NCBI GenBank assembly: GCA_944390015.1
Contig: CALXOL010000002.1
Span: 1-64,000 of the forward strand
Origin: an uncultured Spirochaetaceae bacterium
GTDB lineage: Bacteria > Spirochaetota > Spirochaetia > Sphaerochaetales > Sphaerochaetaceae
Length of the DNA: 64,000 bases
Direction: 5' to 3'
The notes under the pieces are model-generated. The model was not told where the DNA came from and ran no database searches. It worked only from the letters and a program-made list of their open reading frames with translations. The translations under genes were made by a program, and so were the position numbers. Positions 1-8,641 of this stretch are shown here, one piece after another (the first letter of the stretch is position 1; each line of letters begins with the position of its first letter).

Positions 1-110
1 GCGCTGGATTTATCATTTATTTGTAGGGGAATAAAATATCTTTGTTGCTATAAAATACAACTCTGAGCTACAGGATCACGACGTATGGTAGTGTAAAGAA
101 TTTTTAATTT
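1..110. other. Intergenic edge of window, no gene seen
   Basis: I find no open reading frame or clear RNA structure in these bases, which lie downstream of the NusG-like gene. The stretch is cut by the window edge, so a neighbouring gene may begin just outside it. Confidence 0.4.
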
Positions 111-665
111 TCATTCAAGCTGTTTTTCTTTATTTGCCTCATCAGGGGCTTCTTCCACATGGTCCACAGGCAGACTTATCTTCGTAGTCTTTCCCAGAAG
201 GGTTATTTCGACATCCACCCTCTCCCTCTTCATATCCAGTTTCAAGATTTTGCCTTTCAGTGATGTGAATGCACCCCTGGTAACGATTATGACCTCTCCC
301 GATTTTATGAACACGTTCTTCTTCCTGATAGTCTGTGGAAATTCAAAAAGCTGTGAGCAATAATACTCATCATCCCCTCTCATCTCGTAGGAATTATCGC
401 TATAGGTGAGGAAGTAGAACAAATCGCTTGCTTCTGTAAGTGTCGAGATTGTCAATGCTGGGATTCTTTTCTCGCTTTGAGCGAATATATATCCCGGTAT
501 CAGATTATATTTCTTCGTAATCCTCCCTTTTAGAGAGTGATTGACCATCTCTTTTTCCTGCAGACGGAATGAAATGTCGATTCCATTCTTTTTTGCAATG
601 CGCCTCAGGCTCTTCACCGTCTGCTTCTCTTTCGCACTTTTACAGAAGATTATGTAATATGGCAT
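111..665 (-). CDS. Specialised NusG-family antiterminator (LoaP/RfaH-like)
   Basis: This 184-residue protein has the NusG plan: an N-terminal NGN domain (roughly residues 1-110, starting MPYYIIFCKSA) and a C-terminal KOW domain (about 125-170, with GEVIIVTRGAFTSLKGKIL). NusG-family proteins bind RNA polymerase and modulate pausing and termination. A housekeeping nusG normally sits with secE and the rplKAJL genes; this copy does not, which suggests a specialised paralogue of the LoaP, UpxY or RfaH kind that acts on particular long operons, often polysaccharide ones. I chose the ATG at 665 because a -35 TTGAGA (701-696), a 17-nt spacer and a -10 TATCTT (678-673) end 7 nt before it; an in-frame start at 713 lies upstream of that promoter. 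There is no good Shine-Dalgarno, so the mRNA may be leaderless. Its target operon is unknown; the wza/wzc genes at 42-46 kb are one candidate by function only. Confidence 0.75.
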   Translation of the reverse strand: MPYYIIFCKSAKEKQTVKSLRRIAKKNGIDISFRLQEKEMVNHSLKGRITKKYNLIPGYIFAQSEKRIPALTISTLTEASDLFYFLTYSDNSYEMRGDDEYYCSQLFEFPQTIRKKNVFIKSGEVIIVTRGAFTSLKGKILKLDMKRERVDVEITLLGKTTKISLPVDHVEEAPDEANKEKQLE

Positions 666-672
666 TTGCCCT

Positions 673-701
673 AAGATAGCAATTTTTCCTCTTTGTCTCA
701 A
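673..701 (-). promoter_or_regulatory. Promoter of NusG-like gene, leaderless type
   Basis: TTGAGA at 701-696, a 17-nt spacer and TATCTT at 678-673 lie 7 nt before the ATG at 665. A start site at the usual distance would fall on or next to the A of the start codon. Confidence 0.5.
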
Positions 702-775
702 GAATAATTGCAAATGGAGGCGATTATAGCTATATTTTTCCTAATAGACAATGCATGGTCTATAGGGAGAGTTTT

Positions 776-1420
776 ATGATAATCGCAAGAAGAATGACTA
801 AGCATCCAGTTGTGGCTAATCAGCATATGAGTACTCTTGAGGCCCTTGATTTGATGAAAAGGAAAGGGGTGGCCAAGCTTCCAGTGCTCGATGATAATAT
901 GAATCTTGTCGGCATCCTTACGGAAAAGGACATTCTTCGAGCTTCGCTTCCCGAGGTGAAGGAGCTCTCCCTGCTAGAGATGGCTTATCAGGTTGGAATC
1001 ACCAGTATAGAGAGCATCATGACCCGTGATGTTATTTCAATTACCCCGGATACAGGGATTGAGGAGGCGGCACGTATCATGGTCATGCAGGATCTTTCCT
1101 TCCTACCCGTTGTTAAGGATGGGAAGCTCGAAGGTGTCGTATCAAAATCAGACATGTTCAAAATCCTGATGGATCTTTTCGGAGCAAGGGTATATGGTGC
1201 GAGAATCACTCTTGCCCTAGATGATAAGGTCGGTATGATAGCTAAGATTTCGAAGATTCTGGCGGATAATAACCTGTCCATTATCAGTTTCTGTAACTTC
1301 AGCGACGATGAGAGTGGTAAAGTAATCTGTACGCTCAAGGTCGAAGGAACGGATGAAAAGACACTGAGAAAACTTTTAAGCCCTCTCACGATTGCAATTG
1401 TCGATGAGGGAGAAGTGTGA
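776..1420 (+). CDS. CBS-pair protein with C-terminal ACT domain (AcuB-like)
   Basis: The 214-residue protein has two CBS motifs in tandem (about residues 1-55 and 75-130, with MTKHPVVANQHMSTLEAL and IMTRDVISITPDTGIEEAA) followed by an ACT-like domain (about 138-210, ARITLALDDKVGMIAKISKIL). CBS pairs bind adenosyl nucleotides and ACT domains bind amino acids or other small ligands, so this is a ligand-sensing regulatory protein without a visible catalytic domain; what it regulates cannot be read here. The ATG at 776 is preceded by GGGAGAG at good spacing, better than the in-frame ATG at 755. The stop overlaps the start of the Smr gene, so the two are probably cotranscribed and translationally coupled. 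Confidence 0.8.
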   Translation: MIIARRMTKHPVVANQHMSTLEALDLMKRKGVAKLPVLDDNMNLVGILTEKDILRASLPEVKELSLLEMAYQVGITSIESIMTRDVISITPDTGIEEAARIMVMQDLSFLPVVKDGKLEGVVSKSDMFKILMDLFGARVYGARITLALDDKVGMIAKISKILADNNLSIISFCNFSDDESGKVICTLKVEGTDEKTLRKLLSPLTIAIVDEGEV

Positions 1421-2784
1421 TGGGGAAAAAGGTCAGGAAATACGCAGCTGCCCAGGATTTTACCAAGCGTAAAAGGGAGAAGGAAGCAGAGAAGGAGAGT
1501 CCTTTCTCTTCAATTGTATTAAAAGAGAAAAAAGAGGCGAAGAAAAAAACAAAGGCTGCGAGAGTGGAAAAAAAGAGAGCAGGTGAAGTCATCCAGGGCT
1601 ATGATCCTAATGCCTCATTTGCCGATATCCTCGCCAATTATGAGCGCACCGGTAATCCTTATGCCATGCCCAAGAAGAAAAATGTTCAATCCGAGTCCCT
1701 CTCTTTTGGTGATATCCTCGATAAATGGGAAGGCAAAGACAAGAAGAAGAGGCCTCAGAATGAAGTGAAAAAAAGCACGTATAAGGCTACTAAGTCATTT
1801 GCCGAGATTCTCTCTCAGTACGAGGGAAATCCTGTTAGGGAGGATAAGACTTTCATCATCGATGAGGATGTTGAAGTATCGGTAGTGGAAAAAGAGGAGA
1901 AGGGGGAGGAAAGCCCGCTCTTTAAAAAGGAGAGTGAGTGCGAGACGCGCAGCCCCGATGCCTCCTGGTCGATATACGGTAATAACGAAAGCTTCGAGAG
2001 GAAGGTGGAGGCTCCTTCTTTTATAACAGAAGAGGTAGGAGCAAAAGAAAAGAAGCCGGAAAAGGAGCAGAAAAAGAGTACTTACAAGGCGACGAAAGAT
2101 TTTGGAGAGATTCTTAAGGGCTTTTATTCTGGTCATGCAGAGATGGAAGGCGAGCAGAAAACGGAACCCGATTCTGTGGATGAGCAAAAGGATTCTTCTG
2201 AAAGTCCGCTTTTTAAAAGAGTGCAAGGGGATGAGACTCGCAGTGCCGAGGCCTCCTGGTCGGTATACGGTAATAACGATAGCTTCATAAGAAAGCAAGA
2301 GGATAAGCATCTTTCTTCTGCACCGAATGAGGAAAGAGTTAAAACGACAGAGAGAAAGAGTGAATATAAGGGAAGAAATGAATTTTCCAAGCTTCTCGAT
2401 TCTTATGATACGAAAAAGAAGGAGAGGGGGGAGGTCAAGACCTTTGATGAGATCATCAAGGAAAAAGGTGATGTGCCTGAGAAGAGGGAATATACTGTAA
2501 GCCAGCTTAGAACCATGATGCCACAGGCGACTCTTGACCTTCATGGCAAGACACAGCAAGAGGCTGAGGATGATGTAAAGAGATTCCTTTCAGAGTGCAG
2601 GGCACATAAGATAAGGAAGATAAGCATCATAACAGGGAAAGGGCTTCACTCGGAAGGTGGGGTGAGCATTTTAAGGGATGCCATAGCCGATCTTCTCGAT
2701 AAGGACGGTGGAATAAGCGAGAGGGGTAACGCCCCTGTACAGTATGGTGGATCCGGGGCTTTCTGGGTGATACTCAAGAAATAG
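1420..2784 (+). CDS. Smr-domain protein with long repeat-bearing N-terminal region
   Basis: The last 90 or so residues form an Smr domain: a LDLHGKTQQEAEDDVKRFL motif, the GKGLHSEGG loop and the terminal GGSGAFWVILK. Smr domains bind or nick nucleic acid, for example in MutS2 and ribosome-rescue nucleases. The preceding 360 residues are charged and low in complexity and carry a recurring short motif of the type F-x-[DE]-[IL]-L-x-x-[YW] (near 1617, 1707, 1797, 2100, 2385 and 2442). They also hold a duplicated block of roughly 100 residues in which KSTYKATK, the motif, ESPLFKK and SWSxYGNN recur in the same order. I chose the ATG at 1420, which overlaps the previous stop (TGATG); a GTG at 1417 is also possible. 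GAGGGAG at 1406-1412 is the ribosome-binding site. The role of the N-terminal region is unknown. Confidence 0.8.
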   Translation: MGKKVRKYAAAQDFTKRKREKEAEKESPFSSIVLKEKKEAKKKTKAARVEKKRAGEVIQGYDPNASFADILANYERTGNPYAMPKKKNVQSESLSFGDILDKWEGKDKKKRPQNEVKKSTYKATKSFAEILSQYEGNPVREDKTFIIDEDVEVSVVEKEEKGEESPLFKKESECETRSPDASWSIYGNNESFERKVEAPSFITEEVGAKEKKPEKEQKKSTYKATKDFGEILKGFYSGHAEMEGEQKTEPDSVDEQKDSSESPLFKRVQGDETRSAEASWSVYGNNDSFIRKQEDKHLSSAPNEERVKTTERKSEYKGRNEFSKLLDSYDTKKKERGEVKTFDEIIKEKGDVPEKREYTVSQLRTMMPQATLDLHGKTQQEAEDDVKRFLSECRAHKIRKISIITGKGLHSEGGVSILRDAIADLLDKDGGISERGNAPVQYGGSGAFWVILKK

Positions 2785-2785
2785 G

Positions 2786-4120
2786 TTAGATGACATTCAT
2801 CTCTTTCCACTTACCGCTTTTATAGCGGATAAGGTAAAGCATACCCCTTACAGTCCAGTCGGCATACATCGAATACCATATTGCCTCAACTCCAAGGCCG
2901 AACACCTTTACCAGGAGGTATGAGAGAGCCACACGGAAGATCCACATGGAAATTAAGGATGTGAGCATTATGAATTTCACATCTCCGGTCGCTTTGAGCG
3001 TGTCGGGAAGTGTGAATGCGAATGGCCAGATTATAAGGCATGCAATCAGGCATCCTCGTGCAATCGGTAGGGCGAGAGTCGCAGTTGCATCCTCAAGGCC
3101 GTAAAGGTGTATCACCTCTGGTGAGAGTATGTATAGCGGTATTGTTATAATCAGCGTCGATATATATACGATCAGCATCAACAGTCTCGTATAGTAGCGG
3201 ATATCCTTGAAATTATCCTTTCCCCTGCATTGTCCGACAATCGTGATGAGAGCCAGGTTTATACCGTTTCCCGGGATGTTGGAGTATGAGTTGAAGTTCG
3301 CTACTACGGCGTTTATTGCTATACTTGCCGTTCCAAGCGTGGCGATAAGACTCTGCACGATTATCTTGCCAATGTGGAATACAGTGCTCTCTATACCGGC
3401 AGGAATAGCGATTCTCAATATTCTTTTTATCATGGAAGGGGAGACTGGCCCTTTCGTTATTCCGATTATGCTGAGCTCCTCGCATTTGCGGTGCATCAAT
3501 AGGAACATGAAAAGGCATCCTATCACCCTTGAGGTAAGAGATGCGATTCCGGCTCCCTGAGGCCCCATGCCAAAGACATATATTAGTAGTGCGTTTCCTA
3601 AGATGTTGATTGCGTTCATCAGTATTGCGGCAACCATAGTGCGTGAGGTCTTTCCCTCGCTTCTTGAAATCGCAGTAAGGGATTCAAAGAATGCCAGAGC
3701 AGGGTAGGAAATCAGGATAGGAACGAAATAATCATCAGTATAGCTTCTTACATCTTTCTCAATGCTTCCGAATACGATATTGATTACGGCGTCTTTGAAT
3801 ATGAGCATCACCACGCTTAATGCCAGTGCTATTGAAAGAGAGATGTAAATGAGGTTCCTAACGCTCAGTGTGGCATTTGCTTTGTCACTTTTTCCAAGAT
3901 ATTGTGATACTATTACCGCTCCTCCCGTGGAGAATGCCGTGAAAAGCTGTATAAGCAGTATTGAAATCGAATCGACCAGGGAAACGGCGGAGACTGCGGC
4001 TTCCCCGCAGTTTGCGACCATTATCGTATCGGCCATTCCTATCATCATATTCAACAGCGATTCGAATATGAGAGGAACAATCAGGGCAAACAGATATTTT
4101 GGTGTGAACTGATGACTCAT
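2786..4120 (-). CDS. MATE family efflux transporter
   Basis: This 444-residue integral membrane protein has about twelve hydrophobic segments and the typical MATE opening (FTPKYLFALIVPLIFESLLN, MIGMADTIMVANCGEAAVSAV). MATE proteins exchange cationic drugs or metabolites for Na+ or H+ across the inner membrane; the substrate cannot be inferred. The ATG at 4120 has GAGG upstream at good spacing, so the 16-residue upstream extension is unlikely. Its 3' end lies 1 bp from the convergent Smr gene, with no room for a terminator. It sits downstream of infA, separated by the infA terminator. Confidence 0.88.
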   Translation of the reverse strand: MSHQFTPKYLFALIVPLIFESLLNMMIGMADTIMVANCGEAAVSAVSLVDSISILLIQLFTAFSTGGAVIVSQYLGKSDKANATLSVRNLIYISLSIALALSVVMLIFKDAVINIVFGSIEKDVRSYTDDYFVPILISYPALAFFESLTAISRSEGKTSRTMVAAILMNAINILGNALLIYVFGMGPQGAGIASLTSRVIGCLFMFLLMHRKCEELSIIGITKGPVSPSMIKRILRIAIPAGIESTVFHIGKIIVQSLIATLGTASIAINAVVANFNSYSNIPGNGINLALITIVGQCRGKDNFKDIRYYTRLLMLIVYISTLIITIPLYILSPEVIHLYGLEDATATLALPIARGCLIACLIIWPFAFTLPDTLKATGDVKFIMLTSLISMWIFRVALSYLLVKVFGLGVEAIWYSMYADWTVRGMLYLIRYKSGKWKEMNVI

Positions 4121-4168
4121 TTTTACCTCGCCGAGGCAATATATAAGATTTTTTATAAAAAAATGCAA

Positions 4169-4197
4169 TAAAAACAGGGAGTTCTTATCGCTCCCTG
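4169..4197 (-). terminator. infA terminator
   Basis: CAGGGAG (4197-4191) pairs with CTCCCTG (4181-4175) around a 9-nt loop, and a GTTTTATT tail follows in the minus direction. The 5' arm lies inside the last codons of infA and the stop codon lies in the loop. Confidence 0.65.
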
Positions 4198-4403
4198 TAT
4201 ACTATTCTGCCCTTTGTAAGATCATATGGGGAAAGTTCTACTTTTACCGTATCTCCCGGGACAATCCTTATGTAGTGCTTTCTCATCTTTCCTGAAAGAT
4301 GGGCAAGAATTACGAGCTTGTTCTGAAGCTCGACACGGAACATTGTGTTAGGCAGTGCTTCCTTAACCACTCCCTCAACTTCGATTGCTTCTTCTTTTGC
4401 CAT
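4185..4403 (-). CDS. infA: Translation initiation factor IF-1
   Basis: This 72-residue single OB-fold protein has the family's usual length and ending ([14 protein letters not shown]) and the [22 protein letters not shown] core. IF-1 binds the ribosomal A site during initiation and assists IF-2 and IF-3. AGGAGA lies upstream of the ATG at proper spacing. Unlike many bacteria, where infA sits in the spc ribosomal-protein operon, here it is a single gene between glyA (divergent) and a MATE transporter. Confidence 0.97.
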   Translation of the reverse strand: MAKEEAIEVEGVVKEALPNTMFRVELQNKLVILAHLSGKMRKHYIRIVPGDTVKVELSPYDLTKGRIVYRER

Positions 4404-4546
4404 TATGTCTCCTAACTAAAACGTTAGAAAGTATAGGAATATAGCAATGATTTGTCAATTCTCGGCTTTTGATGTAAAAAGAGATAAAATCAATTGTATA
4501 TTTCTTTCTAAAATCTCATACTTTGATAAATATAAGAGGAAAGCTT

Positions 4547-6055
4547 ATGGACGCAGTTGATAGATATCTTGAGAAAGGTAATGTAAATAAGAAGATGTTG
4601 GCGTATGTCTCCGCCCTCTCCTTGGTCAGGGATGAATCTCCTTTTGTCGCTGATAGGATTGTGCGTGAGTTAAGAGATCAGAGAAGTAACCTCAAGCTGA
4701 TAGCCAGTGAGAACTATTCATCACTTTCGGTGCAGGCGGCAATGGGGAACCTGTTGACAGATAAATACGCAGAGGGATATCCGATGCATCGTTTTTACGC
4801 GGGATGCGACAATGTCGATGCTATAGAGGATTATGCTGCCAGGAAGGCTGAGGAGCTTTTCGGTGCGGAGCATGCATACGTTCAGCCACATTCTGGTGCG
4901 GATGCAAATTTATGCGCATATTGGGCGATCCTGAATCACAAGGTCCAGGTTCCATCCCTGGAGGAAATCGGTATAACCAATGTAAGTGCTCTTAAGAGGG
5001 AGGACTGGCAGAAGATAAGAGAGGCGTGTCACTCTCAGCGCCTTCTCGGCCTTGATTATTACTCCGGTGGGCATCTTACGCATGGCTACAGGCAGAATGT
5101 CTCGGCACAGATGTTCGATGCATATTCATACTCTGTGGATGAGAATACAAAGCTTCTGGATTATGACGAGATAGAGCGTCTTGCGAAAGAGATAAGGCCT
5201 CTTATCCTGCTTGCCGGTTATTCGGCGTATCCGAGGAAGATAGATTTCAAGAGGATGAGTGAGATCGCACACTCCGTTGGATCTGTCTTCATGGTCGATA
5301 TGGCACATTTCGCAGGCTTGGTCGCTGGAGGGGTTTTCAAAGGGGATTATGATCCCGTTAAATGGGCTGATATCGTTACTACGACGACACATAAGACACT
5401 CAGAGGCCCAAGGGGTGGCATGATACTCTGCAAGAATGAGTTCGCAGAGAGCGTGGATAAAGGCTGCCCTCTGGTAATAGGAGGGCCGCTTCCACATGTG
5501 CTTGCCGCAAAGGCCGTGGCTTTCACGGAAGCTCTCAAGCCGGAATTCAGGAATTACGCCGAGCGCATCGTAGCTAATGCCAGGGCCTTAGCTGGATATC
5601 TGATGGAGGATGGGGTAAGCGTGCTCACAGGTGGAACGGATAACCACCTCATGCTTATCGATGTCACTCCGTTTAATCTTAACGGCAGGATGGCAGAAAG
5701 CCTTATGAGGGATGCAGGAATTACGCTTAACAGGAATGCTCTTCCTTTTGATCCCAACGGGCCATGGTACACATCTGGGCTTAGAATAGGAACCCCTGCC
5801 GTGACTACCCTCGGTATGAAAGATGAGGATATGAAGGAGATCTCAGATATAATTGCTCTTGTATTGAAGAATGCCCAGCCTCTCATCCTTACAAAAGGGG
5901 AGAATGCGGGAAAGCCTTCAAAGAACAAGGCGAAAGTGGATAAAGAGATCCTCTTTGATGCAAGAAAAAGGGTAAAGCATCTTCTTGAGAAGCATCTTTT
6001 ATACCCAGAACTCGATTTGCCTTTCCTCGGAAAGGAATTCCTAATCGAAGAATAA
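4547..6055 (+). CDS. glyA: Serine hydroxymethyltransferase, long spirochaete-type
   Basis: This PLP enzyme interconverts serine plus tetrahydrofolate with glycine plus 5,10-methylene-tetrahydrofolate. The PLP lysine lies in TTTTHKTLRGPRGG near residue 281, and YAEGYPMHRFYAGC and DMAHFAGLVAGG are family motifs. At 502 residues it is longer than the usual 415-435. The extra length is mainly an insertion around residues 135-185 (with NHKVQVPSLEEIG and LDYYSGGHLTHGY), as I recall for Treponema and chlamydial enzymes. The ATG at 4547 follows AAGAGGA; the in-frame TTG at 4523 would extend it by eight residues and lacks a ribosome-binding site. A terminator follows. Confidence 0.95.
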   Translation: MDAVDRYLEKGNVNKKMLAYVSALSLVRDESPFVADRIVRELRDQRSNLKLIASENYSSLSVQAAMGNLLTDKYAEGYPMHRFYAGCDNVDAIEDYAARKAEELFGAEHAYVQPHSGADANLCAYWAILNHKVQVPSLEEIGITNVSALKREDWQKIREACHSQRLLGLDYYSGGHLTHGYRQNVSAQMFDAYSYSVDENTKLLDYDEIERLAKEIRPLILLAGYSAYPRKIDFKRMSEIAHSVGSVFMVDMAHFAGLVAGGVFKGDYDPVKWADIVTTTTHKTLRGPRGGMILCKNEFAESVDKGCPLVIGGPLPHVLAAKAVAFTEALKPEFRNYAERIVANARALAGYLMEDGVSVLTGGTDNHLMLIDVTPFNLNGRMAESLMRDAGITLNRNALPFDPNGPWYTSGLRIGTPAVTTLGMKDEDMKEISDIIALVLKNAQPLILTKGENAGKPSKNKAKVDKEILFDARKRVKHLLEKHLLYPELDLPFLGKEFLIEE

Positions 6056-6064
6056 TCATCTCAA

Positions 6065-6094
6065 GGCTCTCTTCTGAGGGCCTTTCTTTTCTCT
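6065..6094 (+). terminator. glyA terminator
   Basis: GGCTCTC (6065-6071) pairs with GAGGGCC (6076-6082), with one G-U pair and a TTCT loop, followed by a T-rich tail. Confidence 0.7.
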
Positions 6095-6128
6095 TGAAAG
6101 CTCCTTTTTGAGGGATTATCATTTGAAT

Positions 6129-7496
6129 ATGGCTAAAATACTCATTAAAGACGGACTACTTGTAGATACTGAATGGCAGCGTCATCAGGATATCCTGATT
6201 GACGGCTCTAAGATAGTAAGAATTGCTCCTCACATAGATGAGAGTGATGTTTCGCCTGATGTGAACATAATAAGTGCGGATGGGCTTTGTGTCCTTCCAG
6301 GTCTTATAGATGCACATACACACTACCATCTTGTAAGTCGGGGAACCGTTACAGCCGATAGTTTCCCAGAGGGCTCAAGACTGGCGGCATTTGGCGGTGT
6401 CACGACCGTAGTGGACTTTGCCGACGATAATAAGAAGAGCCTCCTCTCAAGCTTTGAAGAGAGGAGAAGAGAGATGAGGAGCATGGGTATCGATTATGCT
6501 CTGCATCAAGGGGTATATGCTTACCGTAGCGATATAAAAAAAGAGCTTGAAGAGGTCAGGAAAAAGGGAATCGGTACTATAAAAATCTTCACGACGTATA
6601 AGAATGTCGGCTACCTTGTAGAAAAGAGGGATGAGCTTGAGGAGATATTCAAAGCTGCAAAAGAGCTGGGCATCATGGTCTCCATACACTGTGAGGATGA
6701 TAAGATAATTACGGATATTGATAAGAACTGGAATGGCACGTACCTTCCAAAAGACCATGCGGACATGCGCCCTTCTGAGGCTGAGGCCGAAGCGATAAGA
6801 TATGTCGGTTCCATTGCCGGAGAGCTCGATATGCCTATTTACATAGTGCACCTCTCATCAGCAGCTGGACTTGAAGAGGTGAGGCGCCTTAGGAATAAAG
6901 GAGTTCACCTGATTGTGGAGACTACCCCGCATTATCTGTTTTTAGACAGGAGCAAGCTTGAAGGTCCTGACGGTCCGCTTTATGTGATGACCCCTCCTCT
7001 TAGAACAAAAGAGGATAACGAGGCACTGCAGGAAGCGCTTTTGGAGGGGGAGATCCAGGTAGTCGCTACCGATCATTGCTCGTTTACGAAGGAGCAGAAG
7101 CTCTCAAGCAATGACTGCCGCACCATATACCCAGGAATTCCAGGGACTGAGGAGATGCTTCCTCTGCTTCATACCTTTGCAATCAGCAGTGGACGTCTCT
7201 CCCTTTCCCAGATAGTGAACCTCACTTCTACAGGGCCGGCGAAGGCGTTCGGGCTATATCCTACGAAAGGAACGCTTAGTGAGGGAAGTGACGCTGACAT
7301 AGTGCTCTTCAATCCTGATTACTCATGGACTATTAATAGTGATAGCATCCATAGCGCATCCGGTTATAGCGCATATGATGGAATGACCGTTACGGGAAAA
7401 GTCGTGATGAGTATTCTCAGGGGGAGAATCATCATGGGGGATGGAATCTATCTCGGACTTGAAGGGGATGGCCAGTATTTAAAGGCAAATAGATGA
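6129..7496 (+). CDS. Dihydropyrimidinase / D-hydantoinase
   Basis: This 455-residue amidohydrolase opens the ring of dihydrouracil, dihydrothymine or hydantoins. The binuclear metal site is complete: HTH in GLIDAHTHYH near residue 61, the lysine that becomes carboxylated in GTIKIFTTYK near 150, histidines in VSIHCED near 187 and YIVHLSSAAG near 240, and aspartate in VATDHCS near 314. The start is uncertain: GAGGGA at 6110-6115 is 13 nt from ATG 6129 but 7 nt from an in-frame TTG at 6123. It heads a five-gene operon and its stop overlaps the next start (ATGA). With the following cytidine deaminase domain it suggests pyrimidine salvage or degradation. Confidence 0.88.
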   Translation: MAKILIKDGLLVDTEWQRHQDILIDGSKIVRIAPHIDESDVSPDVNIISADGLCVLPGLIDAHTHYHLVSRGTVTADSFPEGSRLAAFGGVTTVVDFADDNKKSLLSSFEERRREMRSMGIDYALHQGVYAYRSDIKKELEEVRKKGIGTIKIFTTYKNVGYLVEKRDELEEIFKAAKELGIMVSIHCEDDKIITDIDKNWNGTYLPKDHADMRPSEAEAEAIRYVGSIAGELDMPIYIVHLSSAAGLEEVRRLRNKGVHLIVETTPHYLFLDRSKLEGPDGPLYVMTPPLRTKEDNEALQEALLEGEIQVVATDHCSFTKEQKLSSNDCRTIYPGIPGTEEMLPLLHTFAISSGRLSLSQIVNLTSTGPAKAFGLYPTKGTLSEGSDADIVLFNPDYSWTINSDSIHSASGYSAYDGMTVTGKVVMSILRGRIIMGDGIYLGLEGDGQYLKANR

Positions 7497-8641
7497 TAAA
7501 AGCTGTTTTATTTGATATGGATGGGGTTCTCGTCGATAGCGAGGACTTATCCATCGAAATAGGAATAAAGTATTTCAAAAGCAAGGGCTATGAGGCTAAA
7601 AAAGAGAATTTTCTTTCGCATCTGGGCACTGGAATGGCGGATTTCGTACTCGGAGCCGCTGCTGAGTTGAAAGCCGATGATGTTACTGTCTCAGATGCCG
7701 ACTCTTACTATCATGAAGTATATGAGAAGGAACTTGAGAGCCATCACATCGCGATGAGTGGAGCTGAAGAAGTACTTAGGAATTTCAAAGCCGCAGGAAT
7801 GAAAATCGCAATATGCTCTTCTGCTCAGAGATGGAAGGTGGAGGCGAATATAAGGGCACTGTCACTGAGCCCCGATTTCTTCGACATCGTCATAGCCGAG
7901 GATATGATTAGAAGGAACAAGAGCAACCCTGATATCTATCTGATGGCATCTGCGATGCTGGGTGTGGATCTCTCTGATGCTATTGTCATAGAGGACAGTC
8001 CCGGAGGTGTTCTCGCCGGTATTAATGCCAAAATAAGGACTGTAGCCCTCACTACTACGATGAGCAGGGAGGAGGCACTGTTATCGGGAGCAGACCGCGT
8101 CATATCTGATATCTCGGAGCTTGCAGAAATCAAAGATGCCATCTCTCTTGAGAAATACCTCTTCGGCATCGCCGATAAAGAGATCCTCTATGGTGCTTCG
8201 TATGTGAAATCAACGGGACTGCCAGTAAGGATGGAAGTTATAAACAAGTGCATAGCGAAGGCACTTGAGGCAAGGGATAATGCGTACTCTCCATACTCGG
8301 AATATAAGGTTGGTGCCGCAGTGCTGAGCGCATCAAGCGGAATGATATATTGTGGATCCAACATAGAGAACTCCTCTTATGGCGCGACCATATGTGCAGA
8401 GCGTAATGCGATTACGACTGCATTGACTAATGAGGGCAGCCTTGGAATTGATCTTCTTGTCGTTGCAAGTGATGATTATCCTCCAGCCCCTCCATGTGCC
8501 GTATGCCTTCAGGTAATCGCCGAATTCGCAAAAGCCGATACTCTTGTGATTTTAGTCGATACGAAAGGGAGAAAAGAGGAATATCTCCTCTCTTCCCTCT
8601 TGCCAAAGCCTTTCGTTTTTCCGACTATGAGAAAATCATGA
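7493..8641 (+). CDS. HAD-superfamily phosphatase fused to cytidine deaminase
   Basis: Residues 1 to about 220 form a HAD hydrolase of the beta-phosphoglucomutase/phosphatase type: nucleophile motif DMDGVLVDS at 8-16, CSSAQR as motif II, and the acidic motif IEDSPGGVLAG. Residues from about 245 to the end are a cytidine deaminase with the zinc ligands and catalytic Glu in TICAERNA (near 300) and PPCAVC (near 333). Cytidine deaminase converts cytidine or deoxycytidine to the uracil nucleoside; a linked HAD could dephosphorylate nucleotides first, but that coupling is inference. The reading frame runs through without interruption and I see no good internal ribosome-binding site. It overlaps both neighbours by 4 bp (ATGA). 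Confidence 0.85.
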   Translation: MIKAVLFDMDGVLVDSEDLSIEIGIKYFKSKGYEAKKENFLSHLGTGMADFVLGAAAELKADDVTVSDADSYYHEVYEKELESHHIAMSGAEEVLRNFKAAGMKIAICSSAQRWKVEANIRALSLSPDFFDIVIAEDMIRRNKSNPDIYLMASAMLGVDLSDAIVIEDSPGGVLAGINAKIRTVALTTTMSREEALLSGADRVISDISELAEIKDAISLEKYLFGIADKEILYGASYVKSTGLPVRMEVINKCIAKALEARDNAYSPYSEYKVGAAVLSASSGMIYCGSNIENSSYGATICAERNAITTALTNEGSLGIDLLVVASDDYPPAPPCAVCLQVIAEFAKADTLVILVDTKGRKEEYLLSSLLPKPFVFPTMRKS

